Assembly (NCBI RefSeq): GCF_002020355.1
Contig: NZ_MPZV01000002.1
Span: forward strand, 966,686-1,030,685
From: Thioclava sediminum
GTDB taxonomy: Bacteria; Pseudomonadota; Alphaproteobacteria; Rhodobacterales; Rhodobacteraceae
Length of the DNA: 64,000 nucleotides
Direction: 5' to 3'
Below are positions 11,464-19,940 of this stretch, one piece after another. The position numbers and the translations under genes were made by a program. The notes below the pieces were generated by a model. That model searched no databases and was not told where the DNA came from. It saw nothing but the letters and a program-made list of their open reading frames with translations. How positions within the stretch are numbered: the stretch's first letter is position 1; the number at the start of each line of letters is the position of its first letter.

Positions 11464-11892
11464 TCACAGCGCGCCCAATTCCTCTTCAAAGCGTTCCTTG
11501 GCTTTCTTCGGCACGCGGCCTTCGAAGAAATTGTCGGGGGTGGTTGCGTCGCCCACCGCGATCACCATCACCATGCCCATCGCGTAATGCGGCTTGCAGC
11601 GCACGGCGTAGAGCCCTTCGGTGTCGAGCGTCACTTCGACCTCTTTGTTGACCTTGCCGGCGAAGCCCTCGGCCCCGTCCGGGATCATCCCGTCGATGCT
11701 TTCGGCGTTGTGCCCCTTGTCGGTCGGGATGAAGCGGATCGTATCGCCGGGAGCGGCTTTCACGAGGGCGGGTTCGAAGACCATCACGCCCTTTTCGCCC
11801 TTGTTGAGCATATGGACTTCGTGGGTCTCGGCGCTCGCCGCGCCGCTCAGAAGAGCGGTCATCGCGAGGGCGGAAATCAGGGTGCGGATCAT
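11464..11892 (-). CDS. pazS: pseudoazurin
   Basis: 142 residues, a small periplasmic blue-copper protein and the usual electron donor to NirK. A Sec signal peptide MIRTLISALAMTALLSGAASA precedes the mature chain, which begins ETHEVHMLNKG. Type 1 copper ligands are His in KGHNAES and Cys, His and Met in VRCKPHYAMGM. It is the first gene of the pazS-nirK-nirV unit, with an FNR/NNR-type box centred 70 bp upstream of its start codon. Confidence 0.95.
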   Translation of the reverse strand: MIRTLISALAMTALLSGAASAETHEVHMLNKGEKGVMVFEPALVKAAPGDTIRFIPTDKGHNAESIDGMIPDGAEGFAGKVNKEVEVTLDTEGLYAVRCKPHYAMGMVMVIAVGDATTPDNFFEGRVPKKAKERFEEELGAL

Positions 11893-11955
11893 CTTTTCGT
11901 CCTTTCGTGGATCCTTGGATTGCCCCCTGTCTAACGAGGTTCGGCGCGCGGCTTT

Positions 11956-11969
11956 TTGTTCTGGCGCAA
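11956..11969. promoter_or_regulatory. FNR/NNR-type box upstream of pazS
   Basis: TTGTT-CTGG-CGCAA, a 14-bp match to the CRP/FNR-family pattern TTGNN-N4-NNCAA. It lies between divergent pazS and nnrR, centred 70 bp from the pazS ATG. About 20 bp of the site and flank (TTGT-CTGGCGCAAACTTC) are shared with the box upstream of norC. Confidence 0.75.
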
Positions 11970-12075
11970 ACTTCTCGGCGCTTTCTCACAACGTCGCGAG
12001 AATTTTTGACGGCGCGCTCGCGACCGCGTGACGTTTGATATTGAACGCGCCGCGAGGCCTGTGTTTAGAGAGGAC

Positions 12076-12810
12076 ATGAGCGCGCCTACTCCCCGCAAGA
12101 CGATGCCCAGGCTCGACGAGAGTCTGCTGACGCCGATGCCGCCTTTCTCCCGTCTGGAGAAACGGCAGATCCGCGAGATTCTCGACCTCGCCAGCGTGCG
12201 CCGCTTCGACGAGGGCGTGGCGGTCTTCGAGGAAGGCGCTCCGGCCGAGCGGTTCTACATGCTGCTCGACGGCTATATCCGGGTGATGCGGATCACGCCC
12301 ACGGGCGAGCAGGTGATCGCGCTGCATATCCCCTCGGGGCAGCTCTTCGGGATCGCGCAGGCGATCGGGCGCACAACCTACCCCGCGACGTCCGTCACCG
12401 CCTCGGAGGCGATCGTGCTGGGCTGGCCGATGCGGCTCTGGGATCAGTTCGTGGCGCAATATGATGGCTTCGCCTCTGAGACCTACAAGACCGTCGGCCA
12501 GCGCCTCGGCGAGATGAACAACCGCATCGTCGAGATGGCGACCCAGCAGGTCGAGCAGCGGGTGGCCAATTCGCTCCTGCGCCTGATCAATCAGACCGGG
12601 CGCAAGGTGGAGGCCGGGATCGAGATCGACTTCCCGATCACCCGGCAAGATCTTTCGGAGATGACCGCGACGACGCTGCACACGGTCTCGCGGCTATTGA
12701 GCGCGTGGGAAAAGCAGGGAGTGGTCGCGAGCCGTCGCAAGCGGATCACCGTCACCGATCCGCACCGCCTGGTGCTGATTTGCCGGGGCGAGGCGCCCCC
12801 GTCTCGATAG
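12076..12810 (+). CDS. nnrR: NnrR-type Crp/Fnr nitric-oxide-responsive regulator
   Basis: 244 residues. The cyclic-nucleotide-like effector domain covers about 20-140, the dimer helix about 140-170 and the winged HTH about 185-235. The recognition helix reads TLHTVSRLLSAW (201-212), with His in place of the FNR Glu, as in NNR-group proteins. There is no N-terminal Cys cluster, so it is not an oxygen-sensing Fnr. From context it should activate pazS-nirK-nirV and nor in response to NO. I prefer ATG 12076 (AGAGAGGAC upstream) over GTG 12028. Its last 59 bp overlap the convergent DUF1858 gene. Confidence 0.88.
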   Translation: MSAPTPRKTMPRLDESLLTPMPPFSRLEKRQIREILDLASVRRFDEGVAVFEEGAPAERFYMLLDGYIRVMRITPTGEQVIALHIPSGQLFGIAQAIGRTTYPATSVTASEAIVLGWPMRLWDQFVAQYDGFASETYKTVGQRLGEMNNRIVEMATQQVEQRVANSLLRLINQTGRKVEAGIEIDFPITRQDLSEMTATTLHTVSRLLSAWEKQGVVASRRKRITVTDPHRLVLICRGEAPPSR

Positions 12811-13018
12811 ATGCCGCAATAGCCGCGTCCAGCTCGGCGATGAAGTCGTCGAGATCCAGCCGATACTCGGTGCAGGCATCGTCGATCGTGTGGAACGGGT
12901 TCACGAGGCAGCCCACACAGAGCATCTTGTGACGCATGAATACCTCGATCGTGGCAGGCCAATCGCGCATCAGCGCGTCGAGCGTGGCATCGGGGTTTTT
13001 CCAGCTGGCTTTTGACAT
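12752..13018 (-). CDS. DUF1858 domain protein (ScdA/YtfE N-terminal type)
   Basis: 88 residues. The DUF1858 pattern is clear: TLDALMRDWPATIEVFMRHKMLCVGCLVNPFHTIDDAC, with a CxxC pair (CVGC) that could bind a metal or a [Fe-S] species. DUF1858 is the N-terminal module of the iron-sulfur-repair di-iron protein ScdA/YtfE and also stands alone in denitrifiers, so a role in nitrosative stress or Fe-S repair is plausible. It is divergent from norC with a shared FNR/NNR box between them, and its 3' end overlaps nnrR by 59 bp tail to tail. Confidence 0.85.
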   Translation of the reverse strand: MSKASWKNPDATLDALMRDWPATIEVFMRHKMLCVGCLVNPFHTIDDACTEYRLDLDDFIAELDAAIAASIETGAPRPGKSAPGGADR

Positions 13019-13067
13019 GGCGGGACCTCTCTGCCGACCAAGCTAATCCCGGCAATCCAGTCAAACG

Positions 13068-13081
13068 TTGTGCTGGCGCAA
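13068..13081. promoter_or_regulatory. FNR/NNR-type box upstream of norC
   Basis: TTGTG-CTGG-CGCAA, centred 69.5 bp from the norC ATG and 56 bp from the start of the divergent DUF1858 gene. The distance to norC equals that of the pazS box within 1 bp, as expected if both are class II sites near -41 with a leader of about 28 bases. Confidence 0.8.
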
Positions 13082-13143
13082 ACTTCCCAACTGCGAACGC
13101 CGCTATCCCTCGGGCCATCGACTGACCCCCAAGGGAGGCCCAA

Positions 13144-13596
13144 ATGGCTGAAATCCTGACCAAGTCGCGGGCGCGAAACATCTTTTACGGAGGATCCATT
13201 TTCTTCGTGCTGGTGTTCATCGCACTGACCGCGCAGAGCCACTTCTATATCGTGAACCACTCGACCGCCTCCGCGCCGCTGACCGAACAGATCGCACGCG
13301 GCAAAGGCGTCTGGGAACGCAATTCCTGCATCAACTGCCACACCCTGCATGGCGAGGGCGCCTATTTCGCGCCCGAGGTCGGCAACGTGATGACCCGCTG
13401 GGGCGTCGCCGACGATCCGCAGGGCGCCTACGAGACGCTCGACGCCTGGATCGCGGCGCAGCCCTCCGGAATCGAGGGCCGCCGCCAGATGCCGCATTTC
13501 GACATCAACGAAGAGGACATGCGTGCGCTCGCGGAATTCCTCCGCTGGGCCGATCACACCGACACGCAGGGCTGGCCGCCCAATGATGCGGGCTGA
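13144..13596 (+). CDS. norC: nitric oxide reductase subunit C (cytochrome c)
   Basis: 150 residues. One N-terminal transmembrane anchor (about 15-32) is followed by a periplasmic cytochrome c domain with the haem motif CINCH at 62-66 and the axial Met in RRQMPHF (about 116). NorC passes electrons to NorB in the inner-membrane NO reductase that makes N2O. It is the first gene of norCBQD, 12 bp before norB, with the FNR/NNR box upstream. Confidence 0.97.
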   Translation: MAEILTKSRARNIFYGGSIFFVLVFIALTAQSHFYIVNHSTASAPLTEQIARGKGVWERNSCINCHTLHGEGAYFAPEVGNVMTRWGVADDPQGAYETLDAWIAAQPSGIEGRRQMPHFDINEEDMRALAEFLRWADHTDTQGWPPNDAG

Positions 13597-13608
13597 GGAG
13601 AGACACCG

Positions 13609-14958
13609 ATGAAATACCAATCCCAATCCGTGGCGAAAGCCTATTTCTACTGCGCGATGCTGCTGTTCGGCGTACAGGTTCTGGGCGGTCTTCTGGCCGG
13701 CTGGATCTATGTCTCGCCCAACACGCTCTCCGAGATCCTGCCCTTCAACGTGATCCGGATGATTCACACCAATGCGCTGATCGTCTGGCTGCTGCTGGGC
13801 TTCTTCGGTGCGGCCTATTTCCTCGTGCCTGAGGAAAGCGAGCGCGAGATCTTTTCGGTCAAGCTCGCCTATCTGCAACTCGCGATCCTGATGATCGGGA
13901 CGCTGGGCGCGGTCGGCTCCTATCTCGTCGGTATCCATGGCGGGCGCGAATTCCTCGAACAGCCCCTCTGGGTGAAGTTCGGCATCCTCGTCGCCGCCGT
14001 GATCTTCCTGATCAACATCTCGCTGACGGTGCTGGCGGGCCGCAAGACCGCGATCACCAATGTGCTGCTGATGGGTCTGTGGCTGCTGTGCCTGCTGTGG
14101 ATCTTCGCCTTCATCAACCCCGACAACCTGTCGCTCGACAAGATGTATTGGTGGATGGTCGTCCACCTCTGGGTCGAGGCGACCTGGGAGCTGGTGATGG
14201 CCGCGATCCTCGGCTTCCTGATGCTCAAGCTGACCGGCGTCGACCGCGAGGTGGTCGAGAAATGGCTCTATGTCATCGTCGCCACCGCGCTCTTCTCCGG
14301 CATCCTCGGCACCGGGCACCACTTCTACTGGATCGGCACGCCGGGCTACTGGCAATGGGTGGGCTCGATCTTCTCGACCTTCGAGGTAATCCCGTTCTTC
14401 CTGATGATGTCCTTCGCCTTCGTGATGGTCTGGAAGGGCCGCAAGAACCACCCCAACAAGGCAGCACTCCTGTGGTCGCTGGGCTCATCGACCGTGGCCT
14501 TCTTCGGCGCAGGCGTCTGGGGCTTCCTGCACACGCTTCACGGGGTGAACTTCTACTCCCACGGCACGCAGATCACCGCCGCGCACGGCCACCTCGCCTT
14601 CTACGGGGCCTATGTCGCGCTCAACCTCGCGGTCTTCACCTATGCGATGCCGATGCTGCGCGGGCGCGATCCCTACAACCAAGTGCTCAACATGGGGGCG
14701 TTCTGGCTGATGACCGGGGGCATGGCCTTCATGACCTTCGTGCTGACCTTCGCAGGCACGATCCAGACCCACATGCAGCGGGTTGTGGGCGACTACTACA
14801 TGGATGTGCAAGACAGCCTGTCGATCTTCTACCTGATGCGCTTCGGCGCAGGGGCGGCGGTCGTGCTCGGGGCGCTTCTGTTCATCTACTCCCTCGTCGT
14901 GGTGCGTCGGCGTGAAGTCATCGCACCCGGTCCCGCAACCCCCGTGGCAGGAGAATGA
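13609..14958 (+). CDS. norB: nitric oxide reductase subunit B
   Basis: 449 residues with about 12 transmembrane helices, the catalytic haem-copper-oxidase superfamily subunit that reduces 2 NO to N2O at a haem b3/non-haem iron centre. Haem and FeB ligands are visible in order: HTNALIVWLLLG, HLWVEATWELVMA (FeB His with the essential Glu), GHHFYWIG and HGHLAFYGAYVALN. The length is normal for cNOR. Its stop overlaps the norQ start by 4 bp. Confidence 0.98.
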   Translation: MKYQSQSVAKAYFYCAMLLFGVQVLGGLLAGWIYVSPNTLSEILPFNVIRMIHTNALIVWLLLGFFGAAYFLVPEESEREIFSVKLAYLQLAILMIGTLGAVGSYLVGIHGGREFLEQPLWVKFGILVAAVIFLINISLTVLAGRKTAITNVLLMGLWLLCLLWIFAFINPDNLSLDKMYWWMVVHLWVEATWELVMAAILGFLMLKLTGVDREVVEKWLYVIVATALFSGILGTGHHFYWIGTPGYWQWVGSIFSTFEVIPFFLMMSFAFVMVWKGRKNHPNKAALLWSLGSSTVAFFGAGVWGFLHTLHGVNFYSHGTQITAAHGHLAFYGAYVALNLAVFTYAMPMLRGRDPYNQVLNMGAFWLMTGGMAFMTFVLTFAGTIQTHMQRVVGDYYMDVQDSLSIFYLMRFGAGAAVVLGALLFIYSLVVVRRREVIAPGPATPVAGE

Positions 14959-15758
14959 CGATGTCCCTCGACATGACCAACGACCGCATCCCCTACTACC
15001 ACCCCACCGGTCGCGAATGCGCCCTGTTCGAGCGCGCCCATGACAACGGTTTGCCCCTTCTTCTGAAGGGGCCGACCGGCTGCGGCAAAACCCGCTTCGT
15101 CGAGCATATGGCGGCGCGGCTGAACAAGCCGGTCTACACCGTCGCTTGCCATGACGACCTCTCGGCGGCGGACCTGATCGGGCGCTACCTGCTGAAGGGC
15201 GGCGAGACCGAATGGGTCGACGGGCCGCTCACCCGCGCCGTGCGCGAAGGCGCGATCTGCTATCTCGACGAGGTGGTGGAGGCGCGCAAGGACGTGACCG
15301 TGGTGCTGCACCCGCTCACCGACTCGCGCCGCCGCCTGATCATCGACCGCACCGGCGAGGAACTGGTGGCCCCCGAGGGGTTCATGCTCGTGGCCTCCTA
15401 CAACCCGGGCTACCAGAGCGTGCTCAAGCGGCTCAAACCCTCGACCCGGCAGCGGTTCCTGTCGATCGCCTTCGACTTCCCCGAACCCGAGGCGGAGACC
15501 CGCGTGATCACCGCCGAGACCGGCTTGCCGGTCCCGCAGGTGGTGCCGCTGGTGCGCCTCGCCGGGCATATCCGCAAGCTCTCGGGCATGGATCTGGAGG
15601 AAGGCGTCTCGACCCGGCTTCTGGTCTATGCCGCGCGGCTGATCGGCGCGGGCATTGCGATCGAGGAAGCGCTGGAGACCGCCGTGGTTCAGGCGCTCAG
15701 CGACGAGCCGGACGTGCAGCAGGCGCTGCGCGATCTGATCGCCACGGTCTACGGCTGA
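14955..15758 (+). CDS. norQ: NorQ, MoxR/CbbQ-type AAA+ ATPase
   Basis: 267 residues. Walker A GPTGCGKT is at 39-46 and Walker B AICYLDEV at 100-107, followed by the sensor region FMLVASYNPGYQS. NorQ works with the VWA protein NorD as an ATP-driven chaperone that inserts the non-haem iron into NorB. ATG 14955 overlaps the norB stop. Confidence 0.96.
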   Translation: MTMSLDMTNDRIPYYHPTGRECALFERAHDNGLPLLLKGPTGCGKTRFVEHMAARLNKPVYTVACHDDLSAADLIGRYLLKGGETEWVDGPLTRAVREGAICYLDEVVEARKDVTVVLHPLTDSRRRLIIDRTGEELVAPEGFMLVASYNPGYQSVLKRLKPSTRQRFLSIAFDFPEPEAETRVITAETGLPVPQVVPLVRLAGHIRKLSGMDLEEGVSTRLLVYAARLIGAGIAIEEALETAVVQALSDEPDVQQALRDLIATVYG

Positions 15759-15768
15759 GGAGCACGCC

Positions 15769-17673
15769 ATGAGACTGATGGACCTGATGGAGCCCGAGGA
15801 AACCGTAGGCGAGATCTGGCACGATCTGGCCAAGGATATCGGGCAGGACGATCGCCATCCCGACGCCGCGGTCGAACTGGCCGCGCTGCGCCCCTCGCTC
15901 GCGCTCCTGCTGCGCGCGCTTGGAGGCGGCGCGGATGTCGAGATCGTCGAGGCCCCGGTCACGCCGGTCCGTCACCGCCAACCCGTCCGGCGCCGCCTCG
16001 GCGCCGGGCGCGAGACCGAGCGCGTCGCGCGTTTCGACGGTGCGCGGCTGCGCCTGCCGCCGGTGATGGATGTCTTCCCCCGGCCCGATCTCAACCGTGC
16101 CGCCTATTTCTGGCTGACGGCGCTGGCGGCCCTCAGCCGCGACGCGATGCCCGAGCTGCCCGACGAGGCCGACGGCCCGGCGATGGATTGCGCGCAGATC
16201 AGCGCCAATGCGCGAGCCTGCGATTTGGCCTATCGCCGCTGCATCGGACTGCGCGCGCCCTACCGCGAGATGGCGGCGCTCACCCTCGCAGGTCGGCGCA
16301 GGTTGTCGCGCCCGGCGGCCGAGGCCGCGCTGGAAGCCGCGCTCTGCGACCAACTCTCCGCCGATGGCAACCGCGCCCCGCTGCCCGAGACTGCGGAGGG
16401 CGCACGCGGTTACATGCCGCTCGCCCCGGTGCCGATCTGGCTGCGCTTCGCCCCCAACACCGCGGGCCGCAGCGCCGCCTCGGAAGAGGCCGACGCCCCC
16501 GCCCCCGCCCCGACCGCGCTGGCCAGCACGCAGCGCAAGCATGGCGAGCGCCGCGATCTCGATCAGGCGCGCCGCCGCGACAGCTTCATCATCCACCGCT
16601 TCGAGTCGATCCTGTCCTGGGTCGAGGCGCTCAACGTCAATCGCTCGGTCGACGATGATGACGAGGACAACGCCGCCAAGGCCGCCGAGGATCAGGACCA
16701 GATCACCCTGACCCGCCACGACCGCAAGGCTGCGACGCGGCTGCGGCTGCATCTCGACCTCTCGCCCGCCGAGGCGGAGCACGAGGCGCTGGCGGGCGAG
16801 CATGTCTACCCCGAATGGAACCACCGCAACCGCGCCTATATGGAGGGCCATTGCCGGGTGCTCGACGCGCCCGCCCGGCCCGAGGCCAAGCAAACCTTCC
16901 GCGCCGATCCGCGCTATATCCGCGCCGTGCGCCGCCAGTTCGAGGCGCTGCAACCGCGCCGCATCCTGCGCCCGCGCCAGATCGACGGGACCGAGCTGGA
17001 TCTCGACGCCGTCATCGCCACCCGCGCCGATCTCGCCGCGACCGGGCGGGGCAGCGACCGGATCTGGCAGAGCCTGCGCAAGGTCGAACGCGACCTCGCC
17101 GTGGCCTTTCTGATCGACACCTCGCGCTCCACCGAGGCCGCGATCGGCGAAAGCTGCGTGATCGACATCGCGCGCGAGGCGATGTCCGCGCTGGCCGAGG
17201 GGCTGGATGCGGCGGGCGACCGTTTCGCGATCTGGGGATTTTCCTCGCTCCGCCGCGACCGGGTCTTCCTGACGCGGGTGAAAGGCTTCGACGCCCCGAT
17301 GGCGCCGCCGATCCACGCCAATATCGCGGCGCTGCGCCCGGGCCATTACACGCGGCTCGGCACCGCGATCCGCCACGTCTCGGCGCAGCTCGCGCAGGAG
17401 AGCGCCAGCCGCAAACTGCTGATCGTGCTGACCGATGGCAAGCCCAACGATCTGGACCATTACGAAGGCCAGCACGGCATCGAGGACAGCCATATGGCCG
17501 TACGCGAGGCCCGTCGCGCGGGCCAGAGCCTGCACGGCGTTATCATCGACGAGGACGGGCAGGACTGGTTCGCGCGCATCTTCGGGCGCGGCGGCTTCAC
17601 GCTGCTGCCCCGGCCCGAGAGGCTGCTGCGCGCCCTGCCCGACATTTACCGCTCGCTCACACAGGAGACCTGA
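15769..17673 (+). CDS. norD: NorD, VWA-domain activation protein for NO reductase
   Basis: 634 residues, the usual NorD length. A helical N-terminal half with an acidic stretch (DDDDEDNAAKAAEDQDQ, about 295-312) is followed by a C-terminal von Willebrand A domain whose metal-ion-dependent adhesion site reads LIDTSRST (DxSxS), with a later LTDGKPND loop. It is the partner of NorQ in FeB insertion into NorB. It starts 10 bp after norQ and ends 1 bp before the next small gene. Confidence 0.95.
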   Translation: MRLMDLMEPEETVGEIWHDLAKDIGQDDRHPDAAVELAALRPSLALLLRALGGGADVEIVEAPVTPVRHRQPVRRRLGAGRETERVARFDGARLRLPPVMDVFPRPDLNRAAYFWLTALAALSRDAMPELPDEADGPAMDCAQISANARACDLAYRRCIGLRAPYREMAALTLAGRRRLSRPAAEAALEAALCDQLSADGNRAPLPETAEGARGYMPLAPVPIWLRFAPNTAGRSAASEEADAPAPAPTALASTQRKHGERRDLDQARRRDSFIIHRFESILSWVEALNVNRSVDDDDEDNAAKAAEDQDQITLTRHDRKAATRLRLHLDLSPAEAEHEALAGEHVYPEWNHRNRAYMEGHCRVLDAPARPEAKQTFRADPRYIRAVRRQFEALQPRRILRPRQIDGTELDLDAVIATRADLAATGRGSDRIWQSLRKVERDLAVAFLIDTSRSTEAAIGESCVIDIAREAMSALAEGLDAAGDRFAIWGFSSLRRDRVFLTRVKGFDAPMAPPIHANIAALRPGHYTRLGTAIRHVSAQLAQESASRKLLIVLTDGKPNDLDHYEGQHGIEDSHMAVREARRAGQSLHGVIIDEDGQDWFARIFGRGGFTLLPRPERLLRALPDIYRSLTQET

Positions 17674-17674
17674 A

Positions 17675-17848
17675 ATGCGCAAACTGACCCTTCTTCTCGC
17701 CCTCGCCCCGGCCGCCGCACAGGCGGCGAGCTTCGATCGCCCGATCCCGCAGGCGCAATCGGCCACCACCGAGTTCTGGTTCGCGCTGGCGGCGCTGGCG
17801 CTTATCGCGGCGCTGGCAGTGGTGGCGCGGGTGGTCGCCCGGCGATGA
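17675..17848 (+). CDS. nnrT: NnrT-like small membrane protein
   Basis: 57 residues: a signal-like hydrophobic N-terminus (MRKLTLLLALAPAAAQA), a short polar region (FDRPIPQAQSATTEFWF) and one transmembrane helix ending in a basic tail (VVARVVARR). Size, position between norD and nnrS, and the RPIPQAQSAT segment match what I recall of the rhodobacterial NnrT, whose function is unknown; this name rests on memory of the family. The ATG is 1 bp after the norD stop and the stop overlaps the next start by 4 bp. Confidence 0.6.
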   Translation: MRKLTLLLALAPAAAQAASFDRPIPQAQSATTEFWFALAALALIAALAVVARVVARR

Positions 17849-18069
17849 GCGCGCGCTGGCCCCCCGCCCGGATCGCGCTGCTGCTCTACCCGTTCGGCTG
17901 GGGCGCCTTCGCGGTCAACGTGTTCTTCGCCTCGCTCATCGGATCGTGGGTCGGGCTGCCGGTCGCGACCCCGGTCGTCTCGCTGGGTCTGGGCGCGGTG
18001 GTCGCCGTGCCCGCGACCTACGCTTTCGCATGTCACATCCGGCGGCTGATGGACGCCGCCGAAAGCTGA
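17845..18069 (+). CDS. small two-helix membrane protein in the nor operon, unknown function
   Basis: 74 residues: MSARWPPARIALLLYPFGWGAFAVNVFFASL and then VVSLGLGAVVAVPATYAF give two clear transmembrane segments, with a short cytoplasmic tail (CHIRRLMDAAES). It overlaps nnrT by ATGA and is 12 bp before nnrS, so it belongs to the same transcript. It might replace the small NorF-type subunit seen in other nor operons, but I do not recognise the sequence. Confidence 0.7.
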   Translation: MSARWPPARIALLLYPFGWGAFAVNVFFASLIGSWVGLPVATPVVSLGLGAVVAVPATYAFACHIRRLMDAAES

Positions 18070-18081
18070 AAGGAGCCGATC

Positions 18082-19281
18082 ATGGCCCTATCTTCCGCAG
18101 AACAGATGCGCCGCTGGCAGGGCCCGGCGCTGCTGTCGGGCGGCTTTCGCCCGTTCTTCTTCTTCGGCGCCGTCTGGGCCGCGCTGGCGATGGCGCTTTG
18201 GGTGCCGGCACTGACTGGGCTGATCGAGCTGCCGACGCGGCTCGACCCGGTCAGTTGGCACGCCCATGCCTTCCTCTTCGGCTATCTCGGCGCGGCGATC
18301 GCGGGCTTTCTGCTGACGGCGGTGCCGAACTGGACCGGACGACTGCCGGTCGTGGGTTGGCCGCTCCTCGGCCTCGTCACGCTCTGGGGGCTCGGGCGGC
18401 TGGGGTTGCTGGCCTCGGCGCATCTGCCTTTCGCACTGGTCGCGAGCTTCGATCTCGCCTTCCCGCTCGCGCTTGGAGGCGTCGTGCTGCGTGAGATCGT
18501 GGCAGGGGAGAACTGGCGCAATTTGCCAGTGCTGGGATTGCTGAGCGTCTTCACCCTCGCGGACCTTCTGTTCCTGATCGAAGCCGCCCGCGGTGGCTAT
18601 GCCGCCGACGGGCTTGGGATGCGGCTCGGCCTTGCCGCGGTGCTGATGATGGTCGCGCTGATCGGGGGGCGGATCATCCCCTCCTTCACGCGCAACTGGC
18701 TGGTCAAGGAGAACCACCCCGCGCGCCCTGCCCCGCCGATGCAACGCTTCGACAAGATCGCCATGGTCGCTGCGGGTGCGGCGCTGCTGGCTTGGGTCAC
18801 CTTGCCCGAAGCGCAGCTGACCGCGGCGCTACTGCTCGCGACCGGGCTGCTGCATCTCGTGCGGCTCTGGCGCTGGAAAGGCGGGCTGACGCTGCGCGCG
18901 CCGATCCTGTTCGTGCTGCATCTGGCCTATGTCTGCCTGCCGCTCGGGGCGCTGGCGCTTGGGGTCGCGATCCTGTTCCCCGCCGCCCTCACCCCCGCGA
19001 CCGCGCTGCATCTGTGGACGGCGGGCGCGCTTGGCGGGATGACGCTGGCGGTGATGAGCCGTGCCTCGCTCGGCCATACAGGCCGCCCGTTGGAGGCCAG
19101 CCCCGGAACCGTCGCGGTCTATGCCGCCCTCTTCGTCGCAATGGTCGCGCGGCTCCTCGCGGGCTGGCTCGGCCTGAGCGCGCTATATTCGGTCTCGGGC
19201 GCGGCGTGGTGCGCTGCTTTCCTCGGCTTCGCGATCCTCTATGCTCCGGTGCTGTGGCAACCCAGACGGAGGGCGCAATGA
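18082..19281 (+). CDS. nnrS: NnrS family haem-copper membrane protein
   Basis: 399 residues with about 12 transmembrane helices. Family features are SGGFRPFFFFGAVWAALAM near the N-terminus, WHAHAFLFGYLGAAIAGFLLT, GGRIIPSFTRNWL and MSRASLGHTGRP. NnrS relieves nitrosative stress, partly by limiting iron-nitrosyl complex formation, and is regulated with nitrite and NO reductase genes. It follows the small membrane gene and overlaps nnrU by ATGA. Confidence 0.95.
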   Translation: MALSSAEQMRRWQGPALLSGGFRPFFFFGAVWAALAMALWVPALTGLIELPTRLDPVSWHAHAFLFGYLGAAIAGFLLTAVPNWTGRLPVVGWPLLGLVTLWGLGRLGLLASAHLPFALVASFDLAFPLALGGVVLREIVAGENWRNLPVLGLLSVFTLADLLFLIEAARGGYAADGLGMRLGLAAVLMMVALIGGRIIPSFTRNWLVKENHPARPAPPMQRFDKIAMVAAGAALLAWVTLPEAQLTAALLLATGLLHLVRLWRWKGGLTLRAPILFVLHLAYVCLPLGALALGVAILFPAALTPATALHLWTAGALGGMTLAVMSRASLGHTGRPLEASPGTVAVYAALFVAMVARLLAGWLGLSALYSVSGAAWCAAFLGFAILYAPVLWQPRRRAQ

Positions 19282-19940
19282 TGTGGCTGGCATATGGCGG
19301 AGTCTTCGCGGCCTTCCTCGCGACCCATTCGATCCCGACGCGCCCGACAGTGAAGGCGCGGCTGGTGGCGGCGCTCGGCGCGTCCGGTTTCACCCTTGGC
19401 TATTCGCTTCTGTCGACGGCGATGCTGCTGATCCTGATCCGCGCCGCCGCATGGCCGGACCCGATCTACCTCTGGCCGCCCACCCTTTGGGCGATTGAGG
19501 CGACGCGGGCCGGGATGGCGCTGGTTTGCATCTGGTTTGCCGTCGCGCTCGGCCACCCGAACCCGTTCTCCTTCGGCGGCAGTCGTCGCAAGGAGTTCGA
19601 CCCCAAGCGCCCCGGCATCGTTCGGCAGCATCGCCACCCGATGCTGCTGGGCCTCGCGAGCTGGGCCGGACTGCACCTTCTGCCGAACGGCGATCTGGCG
19701 CATGTGCTGCTGTTCGGGGCGCTCGGAGGTTTCGCGCTGCTTGGCATGCGCCTGATCGACCGCAAGCGACGCCGGGAGATGGGGCCGGAGGTCTGGACCC
19801 AAACGCTGCGCCGGACGAAAGCGGCGTCCCCCTTCGCGGGCCTCACGCTGGCCGATCTCGGGCGTGCGGCGCTTGGCCTCGTGGCCTACTTGGCGCTGCT
19901 GCATCTGCATGAGTATTTCGCTGGTGTCGCCTTGGTGTAG
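19278..19940 (+). CDS. nnrU: NnrU family membrane protein
   Basis: 220 residues with about five or six membrane segments. The conserved NnrU pieces are ATHSIPTRP near the N-terminus, HPNPFSFGG and GIVRQHRHPMLLGLASWAGLHLLPNGDLAHVLLFG. NnrU is linked to expression or activity of nitrite and NO reductases and resembles isoprenylcysteine-methyltransferase-fold proteins. ATG 19278 overlaps the nnrS stop; an adjacent ATG at 19281 is also possible. It ends the long plus-strand nor transcript. Confidence 0.93.
   Translation: MMWLAYGGVFAAFLATHSIPTRPTVKARLVAALGASGFTLGYSLLSTAMLLILIRAAAWPDPIYLWPPTLWAIEATRAGMALVCIWFAVALGHPNPFSFGGSRRKEFDPKRPGIVRQHRHPMLLGLASWAGLHLLPNGDLAHVLLFGALGGFALLGMRLIDRKRRREMGPEVWTQTLRRTKAASPFAGLTLADLGRAALGLVAYLALLHLHEYFAGVALV

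Noticed and set aside
10091..11587. 498-residue plus-strand open frame over nirK
   Set aside because: The opposite strand encodes a complete NirK with all copper ligands; this frame has no motif.
15697..18036. 779-residue minus-strand open frame over norD and nnrT
   Set aside because: Antisense shadow in a GC-rich gene; Arg/Gly/Ala-biased with no domain.
9415..19940. Complete denitrification pathway
   Set aside because: Only nitrite and NO reduction genes are present; no nar, nap or nos genes occur in the window, so completeness cannot be claimed.
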